A DNA stretch of 64,000 bases. Origin: Pseudogymnoascus destructans. Taxonomy: Eukaryota; Ascomycota; Leotiomycetes; Thelebolales; Thelebolaceae. Where the stretch lies: positions 434,001 through 498,000 of the forward strand of contig NW_020167522.1 of the NCBI RefSeq assembly GCF_001641265.1. Reading direction: 5' to 3'. Each line of letters opens with the position of its first letter. Positions within the stretch are counted from its first letter, which is position 1. Under the pieces are notes generated by a model. That model was not told the DNA's origin. It did not search any database and saw only the letters and a list, made by a program, of their open reading frames with translations. This document shows positions 20,110-30,244 of the stretch, in pieces. A program made the translations under genes and the position numbers.

Positions 20110-20490
20110 CTATTGATAGATTAACCCATTGCTTCGAGCTGCTGTCTTGACTTCTTCAACCCATTCCCCACAGCGACGGAGTGGCTTGCTGGGGTCAATG
20201 CGAGAGCCATTCAGCATCACCTGGCGTGCAGGAGGTGGAATAGATCGACATAGACTGTCCAGCTTCCCCATATCTGCCTGGCCAATTCTACCAACGACCT
20301 TCTTCGAGCCAGGCACGAAAGATACCGAATCCTCGGGCTTTTTCCCAAGTTTATTCTCATATATCATTCCGTTAAGGATAGTCCCAACGACGTGGTAAAT
20401 TTGACCAGAACCGTCACTGCTTGTCTCGACAAAGAGGCCAACGTGGTTTGGGGAGCCCAAATATTCAGCCGTGTAAACGGTGTAAGACAT
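20110..20490 (-). CDS. Small conserved fungal protein (126 aa), function unknown
   Basis: The open frame extends further upstream (to 20730), but the convincing start is MSYTVYTAEYLGSPNHVGLF at 20490; what lies upstream has no protein character. A TATA-like TATATATAA lies on the minus strand at about 20598-20607. Conserved-looking blocks are NHVGLFVET, GQIYHVVGTILNGM, and the C-terminal PPPARQVMLNGSR then PLRRCGEWVEEVKTAA. I recall single-domain fungal proteins of this pattern, all of unknown function. The N-terminal GLFVET...YHVVG pattern recalls papain-like small folds, but I see no clear catalytic triad. Confidence 0.75.
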   Translation of the reverse strand: MSYTVYTAEYLGSPNHVGLFVETSSDGSGQIYHVVGTILNGMIYENKLGKKPEDSVSFVPGSKKVVGRIGQADMGKLDSLCRSIPPPARQVMLNGSRIDPSKPLRRCGEWVEEVKTAARSNGLIYQ

Positions 20491-21790
20491 GATTAATAAA
20501 ATATAGTGAGATAAGCTGATTTGAATGATTGTGGGCGATATATATGTAATAATTGTGAGTGCTTGTGTACCAGTGGGCGTCCAAGAATGCGTTGCTTTAT
20601 ATATAAGCCAGATGCTGAAGAATTGATTCTGATTGAGTTGCTCAAAAATGGCCAGACATCCTTTCCTTCTTATACTTGAATTGTTGCAGTATTCATTCAA
20701 GAAGTTCACGAAGGCGGTGCATATTGCCAACGGCGCCTACACACACTTTCTCGAATGTGAAACTTCCCAAAACTCGATCCGCATACCGTAAGGCAGCAAA
20801 GCTGTTTGCAATGGTAATAATTCGATGCAATAAATTAGCGCTTTAAGGCCGGCGGCAAAGGGCCAGAAGACCATGGAAATTGTTTCACTAGCCGTTGGAA
20901 GTTCAATAGAGCGCGCTTAACCACGAAACGCCCTCTGCAGGGATGTATACCATCTTGTTCTATAGAGCGCTAAATGGAGCGATAATATTAGTGGAACATG
21001 CTTCCAACTCTGCTGCCTGCTCGAAACAACAGGCCACAAAGGTCATTTGTAGGAGCGAGTGATGGGCGGTGTTGCCCATGTGGTGCCACGATTTGTTAGA
21101 CGTGCATGCCTCCTAGTATGAACGAAATATGTGACAAGACAAATTATCGCCGTGTAAGGTGACTTTTCTTGACGCCCCACTCTCCAACCTTCGCACAAGG
21201 CCAGCAATCAGAACGAAGCTAACGACAAGCATCACCAGTGCTCTATATTTGGGGAGAGACAATGGAGTCCGCTAGCCGCGCAGTTGAAAGAATGGAGTGG
21301 GCCGACGAGGGTTAATCTATTCTCCTAAACACTCTGTCTCTCTGTGGCTCACTCTCTGGCCAGTTAAGGTGTTCGCTTTAACAGACACATCATAAAAAGT
21401 ATCAACGCGGGAGCGTGCTGGGCTTCTAGGGTAAGCTCTACCGATGGTTGACGGCCTGGTGATCTTTACTTTCATCTGAGGTCGGGGGCGTCAAAAGTGG
21501 GTGGGGGACATTGTGGTAATCGATACACTGGGACGTGCATATTATAAAATTAGCCTCGGGGGTTCCTGGTGAGTCATGGAGATTACACAGTACGTCGACG
21601 CGGCAGTTGTCGGAGTGACCCGTGTCTACGCGTCTACTCGTCTGCGCGTCAACTGACGCGCATTCACGACAATGAGGATGAAATCCACAATCAGATTGCG
21701 GATGTTTCTGGAGCAGAGTTTGACCGAGAACGGCAGTTAAGATATTTCTTTTTAGTTCAGTCTTCGAAGATGTCGTCAGAGATTGAGGCA
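20491..21790. other. Intergenic, nothing firmly recognised
   Basis: Apart from the TATA region of the gene at 20110-20490, I see no gene. A minus-strand frame at 21438-21791 (117 codons) contains HPLLTPPTSDESKDHQ and overlaps a plus-strand frame; neither shows a family signature. The end of this stretch runs into a pogo remnant. Confidence 0.4.
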
Positions 21791-21817
21791 TTGCGTAAAG
21801 AGCTTCAGGCAGCGAGG

Positions 21818-22277
21818 CGAATAGCTCTCCAAGTTCAATAAATGAGGCATTTGACCAGCTTGCTAAAGGAGCTCAAATAATGGCCCATTCATTTACACTC
21901 CTTAAAGCTGAAGTCAAGGCGCTACAGCAGGCGAATGCGCTCAAAAAGTGAAGGGCAAACAAGCGAAGGAAGCGTATTCAATTAGGTAGAAGCTTGACAA
22001 TTGAGGAAGGTGATGAGCTCGTATGGAGTACTCAAACTCAGGAGGAGGAGGGTGGTGATGCCACACAGGGTCAGCACAGGAAAGGGAAACCACCACAATG
22101 TGGCACATGTAATCAAGTTGGACATAATGCCCGTACGTGCAAAGAGGTATTAGATTCAATTACTGTAGATAGCTAGAGTGTTTTAAAGGGTTGTTGTTAT
22201 AATATACCTACGAAGTTGTATTTTGGTGGTTATTTTGCACAGTTCGACCGGGTGCACGGTTCAATTGGGAAATACAT
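21818..22277 (+). pseudogene. pogo family B transposase tail and right TIR
   Basis: This is a relic of the C-terminal end of a pogo-type transposase. It reads INEAFDQLAKGAQIM, then LLKAEVKALQQANALKK, a TGA stop at about 21948, a basic stretch, and a CCHC knuckle CGTCNQVGHNARTC at about 22097-22140. The order and spacing match the tail of family A. After it comes a different TIR (about 22220-22277) containing TTTTGGTGGTTATTTTGCAC and a repeated TGCACRGTTC motif, ending AAATACAT before TA. The same TIR occurs at 31769-31825, which defines family B. Confidence 0.75.
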
Positions 22278-22428
22278 TATGCTTTTTAAATTAATCCTTA
22301 ATAGATTCTTTAGCTATATTATAATATAGATTTAAAGAATCTATTTTATTTTGTCTATAAAGACTAGGAACTTCTTCATCTCTAAAAATAGTTAGTATAA
22401 TAATATTATAAGAAAATAGAATAACTTA

Positions 22429-24288
22429 ACGTACATGTATAACGAACCGGCCAAACAAGCGAACCGGCCAAAATATCGCGACCACAATACCCCCCAACTA
22501 AATGCTAAATTACTCAACAACAAAACATGCCCCAGAAAAATGATGAAAGCCAGTTGATTCTAGCTATCCAAGCTATACAAAGCAACCCAAAGTTACGTCC
22601 TCGAGTTGCTGCTAAGATCTATTCTGTTGACCACCGCAAGCTAGGCCGTCGTTTATTAGGCATACCTTCACGACGCGATATTCAAGCCAACTTACGGAAA
22701 TTAACTAATTTAGAGGAATCAGTCCTTGTTCAATATATACTCAACCTAGCTACCAAAGGGTTTCCTCCTCAGTTGTCTATTGTTGCAGATATGGCAAATC
22801 GACTACTTGAAACACGCGACGCGCCACGCGTTGGGTCGCGTTGGGCTTCAAACTTTGTTAAGCGGCGTGTAGAGCTCCGGACACGCTTCCAGCGCAAATA
22901 CGACTACCAGAGGGCTAAGTGTGAAGATCCAGAACTTATACGTGGCTGGTTTGAGCTTGTGCGTAACACAATTGCGAAATATGGTATCGATGAAGCAGAT
23001 ATCTACAACTTTGATGAGACTGGGTTTATGATGGGTGTTATCTCAACTGCTACTGTTGTAACAAGCTCAGACGGGCGGGCAAAAGCAAAGAAGGTACAGC
23101 CTGGCAATCGGGAATGGGTTACAGTAATCCAAGGCGTTAGTTCTCAGGGTTGGGCAGTGCCGCCATTCGTCATTGTTGCAGGCAAAAACCACCTTGCATC
23201 TTGGTATGAGAATAGTGGATTTCCAAGCGATTGGGTAATTGCTGTTACTGAAAATGGCTGGACTACAAACGAGAGAGGTATGGATTGGATTCAGCATTTT
23301 GAGAAGCACACAAAGCCCTGGAGTGTTGGTGGTTATCGCTTGTTAGTCCTTGATGGTCATGAGAGCCACCACTCAGACAAGTTTGAGGAGTACTGCAAAG
23401 AACACAACATTATTACGCTTTGTATGCCTGCTCACTCTTCCCATATACTCCAACCACTTGATGTTGGCTGTTTTAGCCCATTAAAAAGGGCTTATGGTCG
23501 GCAAATTGAAGATATGATGCGGGCTCATATTTCTCATATTACTAAGGATGACTTCTTTCCTGCCTTCTATGCTGCATTTAACATTGCAATGACAGAAAGC
23601 AACATTCAAGGAGGCTTCCGGGGTGCTGGACTTCTCCCATTCGACCCTGAGAGTGTGATCTCTACACTTGATCTTAAGTTAAAGACACCAACGCCTCCAA
23701 GCTCCCGCCCGGGTACTGCTCAACCTTGGGTTTCCCAAACACCAAACAACCCAATTGAAGCCTCATCACAGTCTACCTTCATTAAAAACTGAATTGCGCA
23801 TCATCAAAATAGCTCTCCAACCTCAATCTATACAGCTGTTGACCAGTTTACAAAGGGTACATCGCAAATAATGCATCAATTAGCATTGTTGAAGGCGGAG
23901 AACCAAAACCTGCGACAGGCAAATGAAGTGCTAAGCAAGCGCCGGAGAGCTAAAAAAACACGATTACAGCAAGGAGGATCACTTAGTCAACAAGTAGCAC
24001 AGGAGCTACAGGACGAGAGGGACGTTGTACAGCAAGTGGAGCAAGAAATAAGGGCGAGTAGTGGTCGGAAGCCAAGGGAAGAAACACGCGCACGTCGCTG
24101 TAGCAAGTGTGGTGGGACTGGACATAATGCGCGCACTTGTCAGATTGTAATAGACACATCTGAGGAAGAGGACTCCGAGTAGTTTCAATTGATTTCTAGT
24201 GTTGTGGTGGATTTATCGCAATTCCTGTATTGTGGTCGCGATATTTTGGCCGGTTTGCTTGTTTGGCCGGTTCGTTATACATGTACGT
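22429..24288 (+). mobile_element. pogo/Fot1-like DNA transposon, family A copy 4 (GAACCGGCC-type TIR)
   Basis: The element is 1,860 bp between TA dinucleotides (22427-22428, 24289-24290). The TIR has the same outer ACGTACATGTATAACG as the others, but the doubled inner motif is CGAACCGGCCAAA in place of CGAAAGTGCCAAA, in both repeats and at both ends. It encodes one transposase with a single nonsense codon. Confidence 0.93.
22527..24182 (+). pseudogene. pogo-type transposase with one in-frame TGA
   Basis: The frame is open from ATG 22527 to a TGA at 23790-23792 (FIKN then stop, where relatives have Arg), and then continues in the same frame to 24182; the change fits CGA to TGA. All three catalytic Asp lie before the stop (YNFDETGF, LVLDGHESHHS, LQPLDVGCFSPLK); the coiled tail and the zinc knuckle lie after it. 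In this copy the knuckle reads CSKCGGTGHNARTC. The N-terminal DNA-binding segment differs from copies 2 and 3: VDHRKLGRRLLGIPSRRD instead of VDHCKLRHRLQGVPSRRD. The catalytic core is much more similar. The 421-aa product could keep catalysis if the tail is dispensable. Confidence 0.9.
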
Positions 24289-24290
24289 TA

Positions 24291-25710
24291 CCCTTTTGAA
24301 TAAATAAGTAATTCTTTAAAAGATTTACTTATAATAGAATTAATAGAAAGGTTATTAGAAATTATAAAATTAATAATCTCAGTCGCGAGGTATGCCAGGC
24401 GGGGTTTGGCGCCCGCCCGATCGGGCAACGCGCGTGCACGGGCCTGCCGCCGCTTTCGAGTTCTATAAAAGGGCCACTCCCTCCCTCCGACTCTGTCCCC
24501 CTCCACCGTCGCTCCTCCCTCCCAACATTCTCACACCTGCTGCGCTCATCGTGCGACGCTTGGCCCCCTCCGCCAACTGCATGGCCCCGCCCAACGGATC
24601 GCCCTGCTCGGCCTCGCCGCAGCTGAAAACCCGCAGTGTCACATGAACGCTTCGCAGGGCCACAAGATCGATTTACGCCCTTTCCACCGAGCTCTTCGCG
24701 ATGGCAACGAGCCCTTTGAGCATCGACGTCTAGTCTTCGGATCGGTCAAGATGCGAGATCGAGCTGAGCTGCGTTTTGCTCGAGCTGCCTCTCTTGCGCC
24801 CTTCGTCGTCGCCGCGCACATCTGAAGCCTCTTGCGACTGGGCATGCGCAATCTGCCTTGAGAGTGCCTTGCGCGACGACCTAGCCAATCGCAAAAATGC
24901 CTCGCGGTGACGTGGCCGGCCTTTGCATAGTCCGACGCGCAGCACCTTTTGCGACATTGCGAGTTACAGCACTGAGCAGCGACGTCTGCCTCAGTCGAGG
25001 CTGATCTTCGAGAGAAGGGCCGATTTCTGTTTGCGAGCCAGCTTCTTAGGGGCCTGTACTCACATCCTGGAGATCGAAGGTGGAGATCCCTCTCGAAGGC
25101 CATCGCGGCCGCGACCATACATGCGTTGAAGGCTGCGGTTCACCTTCAATTCAAGGTGCTGATACGGGAATACTACCGGGATTGCGGACAAATGGATATG
25201 GGGAGTGGGGAGTGGGGAGTGGACAACTATTGCAATCTGGTAGAGTCGTCTGACCTAGGCTTTCAGAGCGATCGCCTTCACAGCACGCATAGTCTGGACA
25301 TGATTTCTCCTTTTGGCAGCAGAGGGGCCGACCGCAGCGCTTTTAGCTGGAACTGAGACCCCGCTCTTGAGACCGCTCAAGTTGCAACAACCCAATCACC
25401 AGAATGCGTCGGGATACGATGTGTCTTGCCTCTCTTTGACGCATATGTCTGGTTGGTGGAATCGGGGTCAAGCATGTAGCGGAAAGTGCACTGCCTGGCT
25501 ACGGAGCACGGAAAAGGATGAGGGGACAGCCGGAGCGTGACGACCAGCTTGGCAGTGAAGGCTGCATCTTTAGCAGGGAAGCAAGGGGGCTCGCAAATTC
25601 TAGCGAGTCAACAGCGGAGCGACCGTCCGAATCTATATAACTCCTTGATTCCGCTCGAGAGTTTCGTTCTAGAAAACCATTATCCCACTCATGTCCTATT
25701 CTGTGTCACC
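24291..25710. other. AT-rich then GC-rich spacer; promoter of the SANT-like gene
   Basis: 24291-24380 is AT-rich with nothing recognised. From about 24385 the composition becomes clearly GC-rich. A TATA-like TTCTATAAAAGGG at about 24460 is followed by pyrimidine-rich sequence like a fungal 5' leader, but the frames behind it (24392-25130, both strands) have no family character. A short GGGGAGTGGGGAGT tandem lies at about 25200-25221. A second TATA (CTATATAAC, about 25633) precedes the ATG at 25711 by about 75 bp and fits as that gene's promoter. Confidence 0.5.
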
Positions 25711-27539
25711 ATGGCTACTGTGAACATGAACTGCGTTGAATTCTATAACCCCAACCCCAGACCTACCTTCAAGACCTCACACGCTCAGCCGACGAAGTCG
25801 GTGTTGAACAATCAGCGGCTGCCTCTACAACCCAACAGATCGCCATCTGCAACGTTAGCGGGGGATGTTCACGATAACTCGTTAGATGACTCTCTTCCGT
25901 CGCTTGAAGAGCTGCTCCGTCCTCTTCAGAACGGAGACATCCATCAGGTGCCACATCAAAACCACAAGCCCATCTCGAAGCGCCAACTGATCGACGAGGG
26001 CCGTCTACTTACTGATGCCACAACCCCGAACTCGGCCTATGTGCCAGGCAATACTCAAAGTACGTTTCTTAGCTCGCTTTTGTAGAGCATACACCTTACT
26101 AATTCCACGTAGGAGAGCCCGTAATCATCGAAGACGACAGCGACGAGGAAAGCGACGACGAAGCTGAGGCTAGAGTTGCCTCGAGCGATCTCCTTGCCAG
26201 CATTGGGGACCAAGACACGAGCGAGAACGGCCTGGCCACTCAAGATACCGCATCGACCCCCAGCAGCCTATTTGGCCCATCCACTCCTCGAGACTCGGAT
26301 TACCTCAGTGCCGGTTGTTTCTCTGAGGATGGACAACAACGCCTGTCTTTCGCAGAGCTGGACTCGACATTTCCTGTTCACGTTCGACGACCTTCTCCAA
26401 GTGGCTCTGAGCTAGCTGAGACAACGGGTGATGATCAAATTCACCAGGGTGTCGAGAAGGCCATAGTCGACGTCATGAGGCCTTCTCTACTACGCGAGAG
26501 GGCTTGTGGATCGTGCGACCGTGGCTGCGTCTGCGATATCGAGGATGAACTACAACAAACTTTAGCAGAAGCGGGGGGACCGGTGCCTTCAAGCGCAGCT
26601 CACTCCCAATACAATCAGATGGACCAGGAAAGTCAAAATAATACAGACGTTCGAGGTACTTCGAGCGAAGAACGATTGTGGGAAGAGACGATTGAACAGC
26701 AGCATTGCCAACAAAAAGAGCAAGAAGACGAACAGGAGGACAACACAGAGGCGACCAGTGGCGAGGATAAAGGCCCGATTAGCTACTGCCAGCGAATACA
26801 GGACGGCCCTCAACACCAACGAGTGGAAGACGAGACCATAGTTGAGGCCCCTCTCTCACAAGTCCGCGAACACAGTGTCAAACCATATCAAAAGGATAAT
26901 GAGGATAACAACAATGAGGATAGTGAAGATGAGGACGAGGATGTGTGACCTCCAATACGACGAAAGCGGCGCCGCAGAAAGTCTGACGCGACTGAAATCG
27001 CCACCCGCAAGAAGGTCCACACGCGCTCGTCCACTGTAGCCCAAGCCCAGACCTGCACTACTCGAGGTTCTACAGTTTTTCGGAGTTCACCAGAAGATGC
27101 GGACTCAACTCTAGGCGCGGACTACCAAGAATATCCTCTCCAGGGATTTCTCAAGTGTGTGAGGATCGGACGAGAGACGACTTACAACCTAGAGTTCAGG
27201 CTGCTAGACCTTCCAGATTCGTTCAGACCATCAATCGGTCTCCACATATCAAATTCTACGTCTAGCGGGGAATTAGCTGGAAAATCAGCTCATTCACGGG
27301 TTTGCGCATCTCATGCAAAGAGGTCACGGCCAGCTCTGCAGAAGCAGAGAAAGCGCGGGCGCCTCCAATATACGGAGGAAGAAGACAATTTGCTGATGCG
27401 CCTCAAGAAGAAGGACTTGCCGTGGAAAGAGATACATCGGGTCTTTATCCGTGCTTTCCCGGACAGGAGCATCGGTTCGCTTCAAGTGCGCTATTGCAAC
27501 GAGTTTAAGAACAGAGACTCTGAATCTGATGACGAATAG
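25711..27539 (+). pseudogene. Myb/SANT-like fungal protein with one in-frame stop
   Basis: Exon 1 starts at ATG 25711 (MATVNMNCVEFYNP) and ends at 26059. An intron of 53 nt (26060-26112, branch TTACTAAT) joins to REPVIIEDDSDEESDDE. The frame then runs to a TGA at 26946-26948 (DEDEDV then stop) and continues without a shift to 27539. With read-through it gives about 591 aa. The N-terminal two thirds are acidic, Ser/Pro-rich and probably disordered. The C-terminal part has a basic stretch (PPIRRKRRRRKSD) and a Myb/SANT-like domain, YTEEEDNLLMRLKKKDLPWK then RVFIRAFPDRSIGSLQVRY. Stop to CGA would restore Arg in the basic run, so a single transition is the simplest explanation; an intron here is less likely. 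It converges with the kinase-like gene at 28059. Confidence 0.65.
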
Positions 27540-28058
27540 AATTATTTGCTAATTGTATGGATTTTATCTTCTGTGAATTCCCTTGTGCTACGTAAATTAT
27601 CAAGACATTACCATTGCGCCCGTAACCCTTGTAACTTTGCTATTTAGCTACCTCCTCTCAAGAAGACGCCAGCTTCGAACTATCCGCTGAAACGCGAATG
27701 CTCTAACAATCTTGTATGCCTCTCAGGTGTGTGTTGCAGTGTCTGTTGCACTGTGCTAGTTGCTGCATTTCAGTTTGGAAGAGTATCCATGTGCAACTTG
27801 CGGCCACGTGCTACTAGATGAGCGTTTTGTCACGTGATATTGACCCGAAGGACCCAAGCAAGCTGGTGACATACGGAGCCAGACACTTGGCCTGAGTTTT
27901 GAGGCGCTAAGTGGATTCGATCAGTAACCCTCGTTCAACACCAACAACCATCGAAGCGTATATCAAAGCTCCCACCGTTGTCCACTCCACGAAGTTAGCA
28001 CTGTCTCGCACGGAAATGTCGACGACGAGGCTCATCAGTGACGACTTCCGGAGCGAGT
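27540..28058. other. Convergent intergenic region
   Basis: About 520 bp lie between the 3' ends of the SANT-like and kinase-like genes. There are CACGTG and TCACGTGATA sites at about 27800-27840 but no coding signal. I see nothing else. Confidence 0.5.
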
Positions 28059-30116
28059 TCATCCTGCTATCAGACTTCTTTCGCTCCTCATACTCGTTCC
28101 GGGCCGAGTGAGGTCAACATCTGTAGAAGTGACTACTCCCTGCTTCACCACCAATCTCGCCAGCTCCGTCTTAGCTTGACGTATCTCCGATGCAGGTGTC
28201 TTCTTGCTGTCTTTTCCATACTGACACTTCCCTTCCTCGTTGGACCAGCTGCCTTTCCGTTTCCGATTTGGAGATAGACTTCCTAATACCGCTCGTGGAC
28301 GTATAAACTCAGCTCGTTCAAAGTCAATCCAGGTAATTCCTAGTCGATCCGGGTGGACGAGAATGTTACGGGCTTCCGAATCACCCTGCAATACTCCCAA
28401 CTGATGTATGGCATGCAGACCGCAGATGGCATCGTCAGCGAGAGTTTGTGAGATTGGCGATCGTAATTGGAATCCTCCAAAGCTTAGAAACATCATATAG
28501 ACAATACGAACGGCTCCTGCGTAGTATAATATGCTGTCCACTTTCGTATCTCCTAGGTGCACAGGTACACACTTCCCCTGAACAGGAAGGAGACGACGGT
28601 AAATTGTCGATTCGTGCATCAGATCTTGAACACACTCAATCCCGGTGCCTTTCGCGGCAACGGTGTACCCAAATCCAGGTAACTTGACCTTGAAAAAAGC
28701 TCCTCGAGCTCCATGAATGTTCATTTCCACACAATAGTCAAGCTGATTGCGCAACAACTCGCGGATACGTCGCATAAATGTATTACGGTTGAGTTGATGA
28801 CGAAGTTTTCCATGTTCCGTGACATTCGGACACCGCCAATCGAGTTCTCCCCCATCTACCATACCCATCAGGCAGTTTGGCGTACAAAATCGACCTAAGT
28901 TCTTTTGGCGATGAGTCTCGCTGGAAGCCCCCTTTTTCCGATCTCGTTCAATAGTCTGAGATAGTGGGTTCGGGGAAGTATGAGGGTTTTTGGTATTTAA
29001 AGGCGGTTGAGGACGACTCGGTGTGTCGGGGTCATGGTTGTCATCGTCGCTGCTGAAAGAAGACATCACTGAAGCACAAGTGCCCACAAATTGGTTTTTC
29101 TTGCGAGGTCGGAATTGGATTGGTGACCGTGTAATATCCTGCGTGGCCCTCGGTGAAGGGCGATACTCCGAAGACGGAACTTCGTCATCGGCAACGGCAT
29201 CCTCAACCTCCTTAACGACGACATTCCATGTCTTGAGCTGACGCAGAGCTTTCATTATCCATTGTGCACTGCGTGGAGGCGTTTTAAGCGCGCGAAGAGT
29301 AAACGCTACAGCCTGACCAACCGCGGTCATATGCAATCGATTGGGCTCGTTTCCACGCTCGTCCCAACCAGTGGACGCCCCGACATCTCCTTTTGGAACA
29401 GATAGAGAGTAGTACACGGTCGAGGGATCGTCAGGAATGCGCAAGAATATCGTTGCTTCACCAGTGTAGATCTCGCCATATTCCACCCCAGCCTTCACCA
29501 TATATGAAAAGCCTTGCGTGATCACAGCAGCCACCAAACGACGACAGCGAACTGCCACGCTTTCGTTATCATCTACCTCCACAACCTCGTCCACGTTCAT
29601 CTCGACAAGACCTTCATAAATATGCCCCAATGTCAACTTATGAGGAGCTTTGTATTCGATCGTCAGCGCGGTTACCCGATGCTCAGTCTCGCCCTCGCCA
29701 CCGACATTATAAACGCAGAACTGATCTGCGCGAGGACGGGAAGATTTCGTTGTAGATTTCGATGACTTAGAAGAGTCAGCCCGTCCCGGTTTGTTTGCAT
29801 GTGCTCGAAGTCGTTCCGATCGTCGCGGGTTATCAGAGATGCTAAGAGATTGCATTTGCTCTGTTGTTCGATCAGGACTGAGTGTGTTGCTGTGGTTTTC
29901 AAACTTGACTGAGCCTTTGAGACCAAAGCGATCGCGCAATACGCTGTCTTCAGATAACCGTTTGATGATCTGGGATACCGGATCCTCCACGGTGAATCGA
30001 GCAAAGCTATTAAGATCCAGCTCGGACCCCATCTGCCGCCCGCGAATGGTATCTCCCGATTCTTCTAGAGTATGCAAAGAGGTAAAATGTCGTTCAAGGA
30101 CGAATTCTGACTCCAT
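28059..30116 (-). CDS. Large fungal protein-kinase-like protein
   Basis: The first ATG is at 30116 (MESEFVLERHFTSL), but the frame stays open upstream to about 30240 with protein-like sequence (EQILPWPEFDAEQARTWEDL), so the true start or an upstream exon may be lost. From 30116 the protein is 685 aa. The N-terminal half has the conserved block PRADQFCVYNVGGEGETEHR, TIEYKAPHKLTLGHIYEGL and VRCRRLVAAVITQGFSYMV, typical of a fungal family with a split kinase-like fold. The C-terminal kinase lobe shows YTVAAKGTG (candidate ATP Lys), HESTIYRRL (candidate helix-C Glu), LQGDSEARNIL (catalytic Asp and Asn; the family usually has His-Gly-Asp, here Gln-Gly-Asp) and WIDFERAEF in place of DFG. Such genes are expanded and often repeat-associated in ascomycetes. 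Substrate unknown. Confidence 0.75.
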   Translation of the reverse strand: MESEFVLERHFTSLHTLEESGDTIRGRQMGSELDLNSFARFTVEDPVSQIIKRLSEDSVLRDRFGLKGSVKFENHSNTLSPDRTTEQMQSLSISDNPRRSERLRAHANKPGRADSSKSSKSTTKSSRPRADQFCVYNVGGEGETEHRVTALTIEYKAPHKLTLGHIYEGLVEMNVDEVVEVDDNESVAVRCRRLVAAVITQGFSYMVKAGVEYGEIYTGEATIFLRIPDDPSTVYYSLSVPKGDVGASTGWDERGNEPNRLHMTAVGQAVAFTLRALKTPPRSAQWIMKALRQLKTWNVVVKEVEDAVADDEVPSSEYRPSPRATQDITRSPIQFRPRKKNQFVGTCASVMSSFSSDDDNHDPDTPSRPQPPLNTKNPHTSPNPLSQTIERDRKKGASSETHRQKNLGRFCTPNCLMGMVDGGELDWRCPNVTEHGKLRHQLNRNTFMRRIRELLRNQLDYCVEMNIHGARGAFFKVKLPGFGYTVAAKGTGIECVQDLMHESTIYRRLLPVQGKCVPVHLGDTKVDSILYYAGAVRIVYMMFLSFGGFQLRSPISQTLADDAICGLHAIHQLGVLQGDSEARNILVHPDRLGITWIDFERAEFIRPRAVLGSLSPNRKRKGSWSNEEGKCQYGKDSKKTPASEIRQAKTELARLVVKQGVVTSTDVDLTRPGTSMRSERSLIAG

Positions 30117-30244
30117 CAAATCTTCCCACGTGCGTGCCTGTTCCGCATCAAATTCTGGCCATGGCAGAATTTGTTCAGGGCGGGGTTTGTTATCCGCGTT
30201 TGCAGCATCGCCTTGCGTCGACTGTGTGGTATCTGGTTGAATTG

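Noticed and set aside
16094..20490. A secondary-metabolite or resistance cluster around the APH-like gene
   Set aside because: No core biosynthetic enzyme, transporter or regulator lies nearby; APH-like genes are commonly solitary in fungi.
24639..25118. 159-codon minus-strand frame in GC-rich DNA
   Set aside because: High GC gives long open frames by chance; the sequence is Arg/Ala/Ser-rich without motifs and overlaps frames on the other strand.
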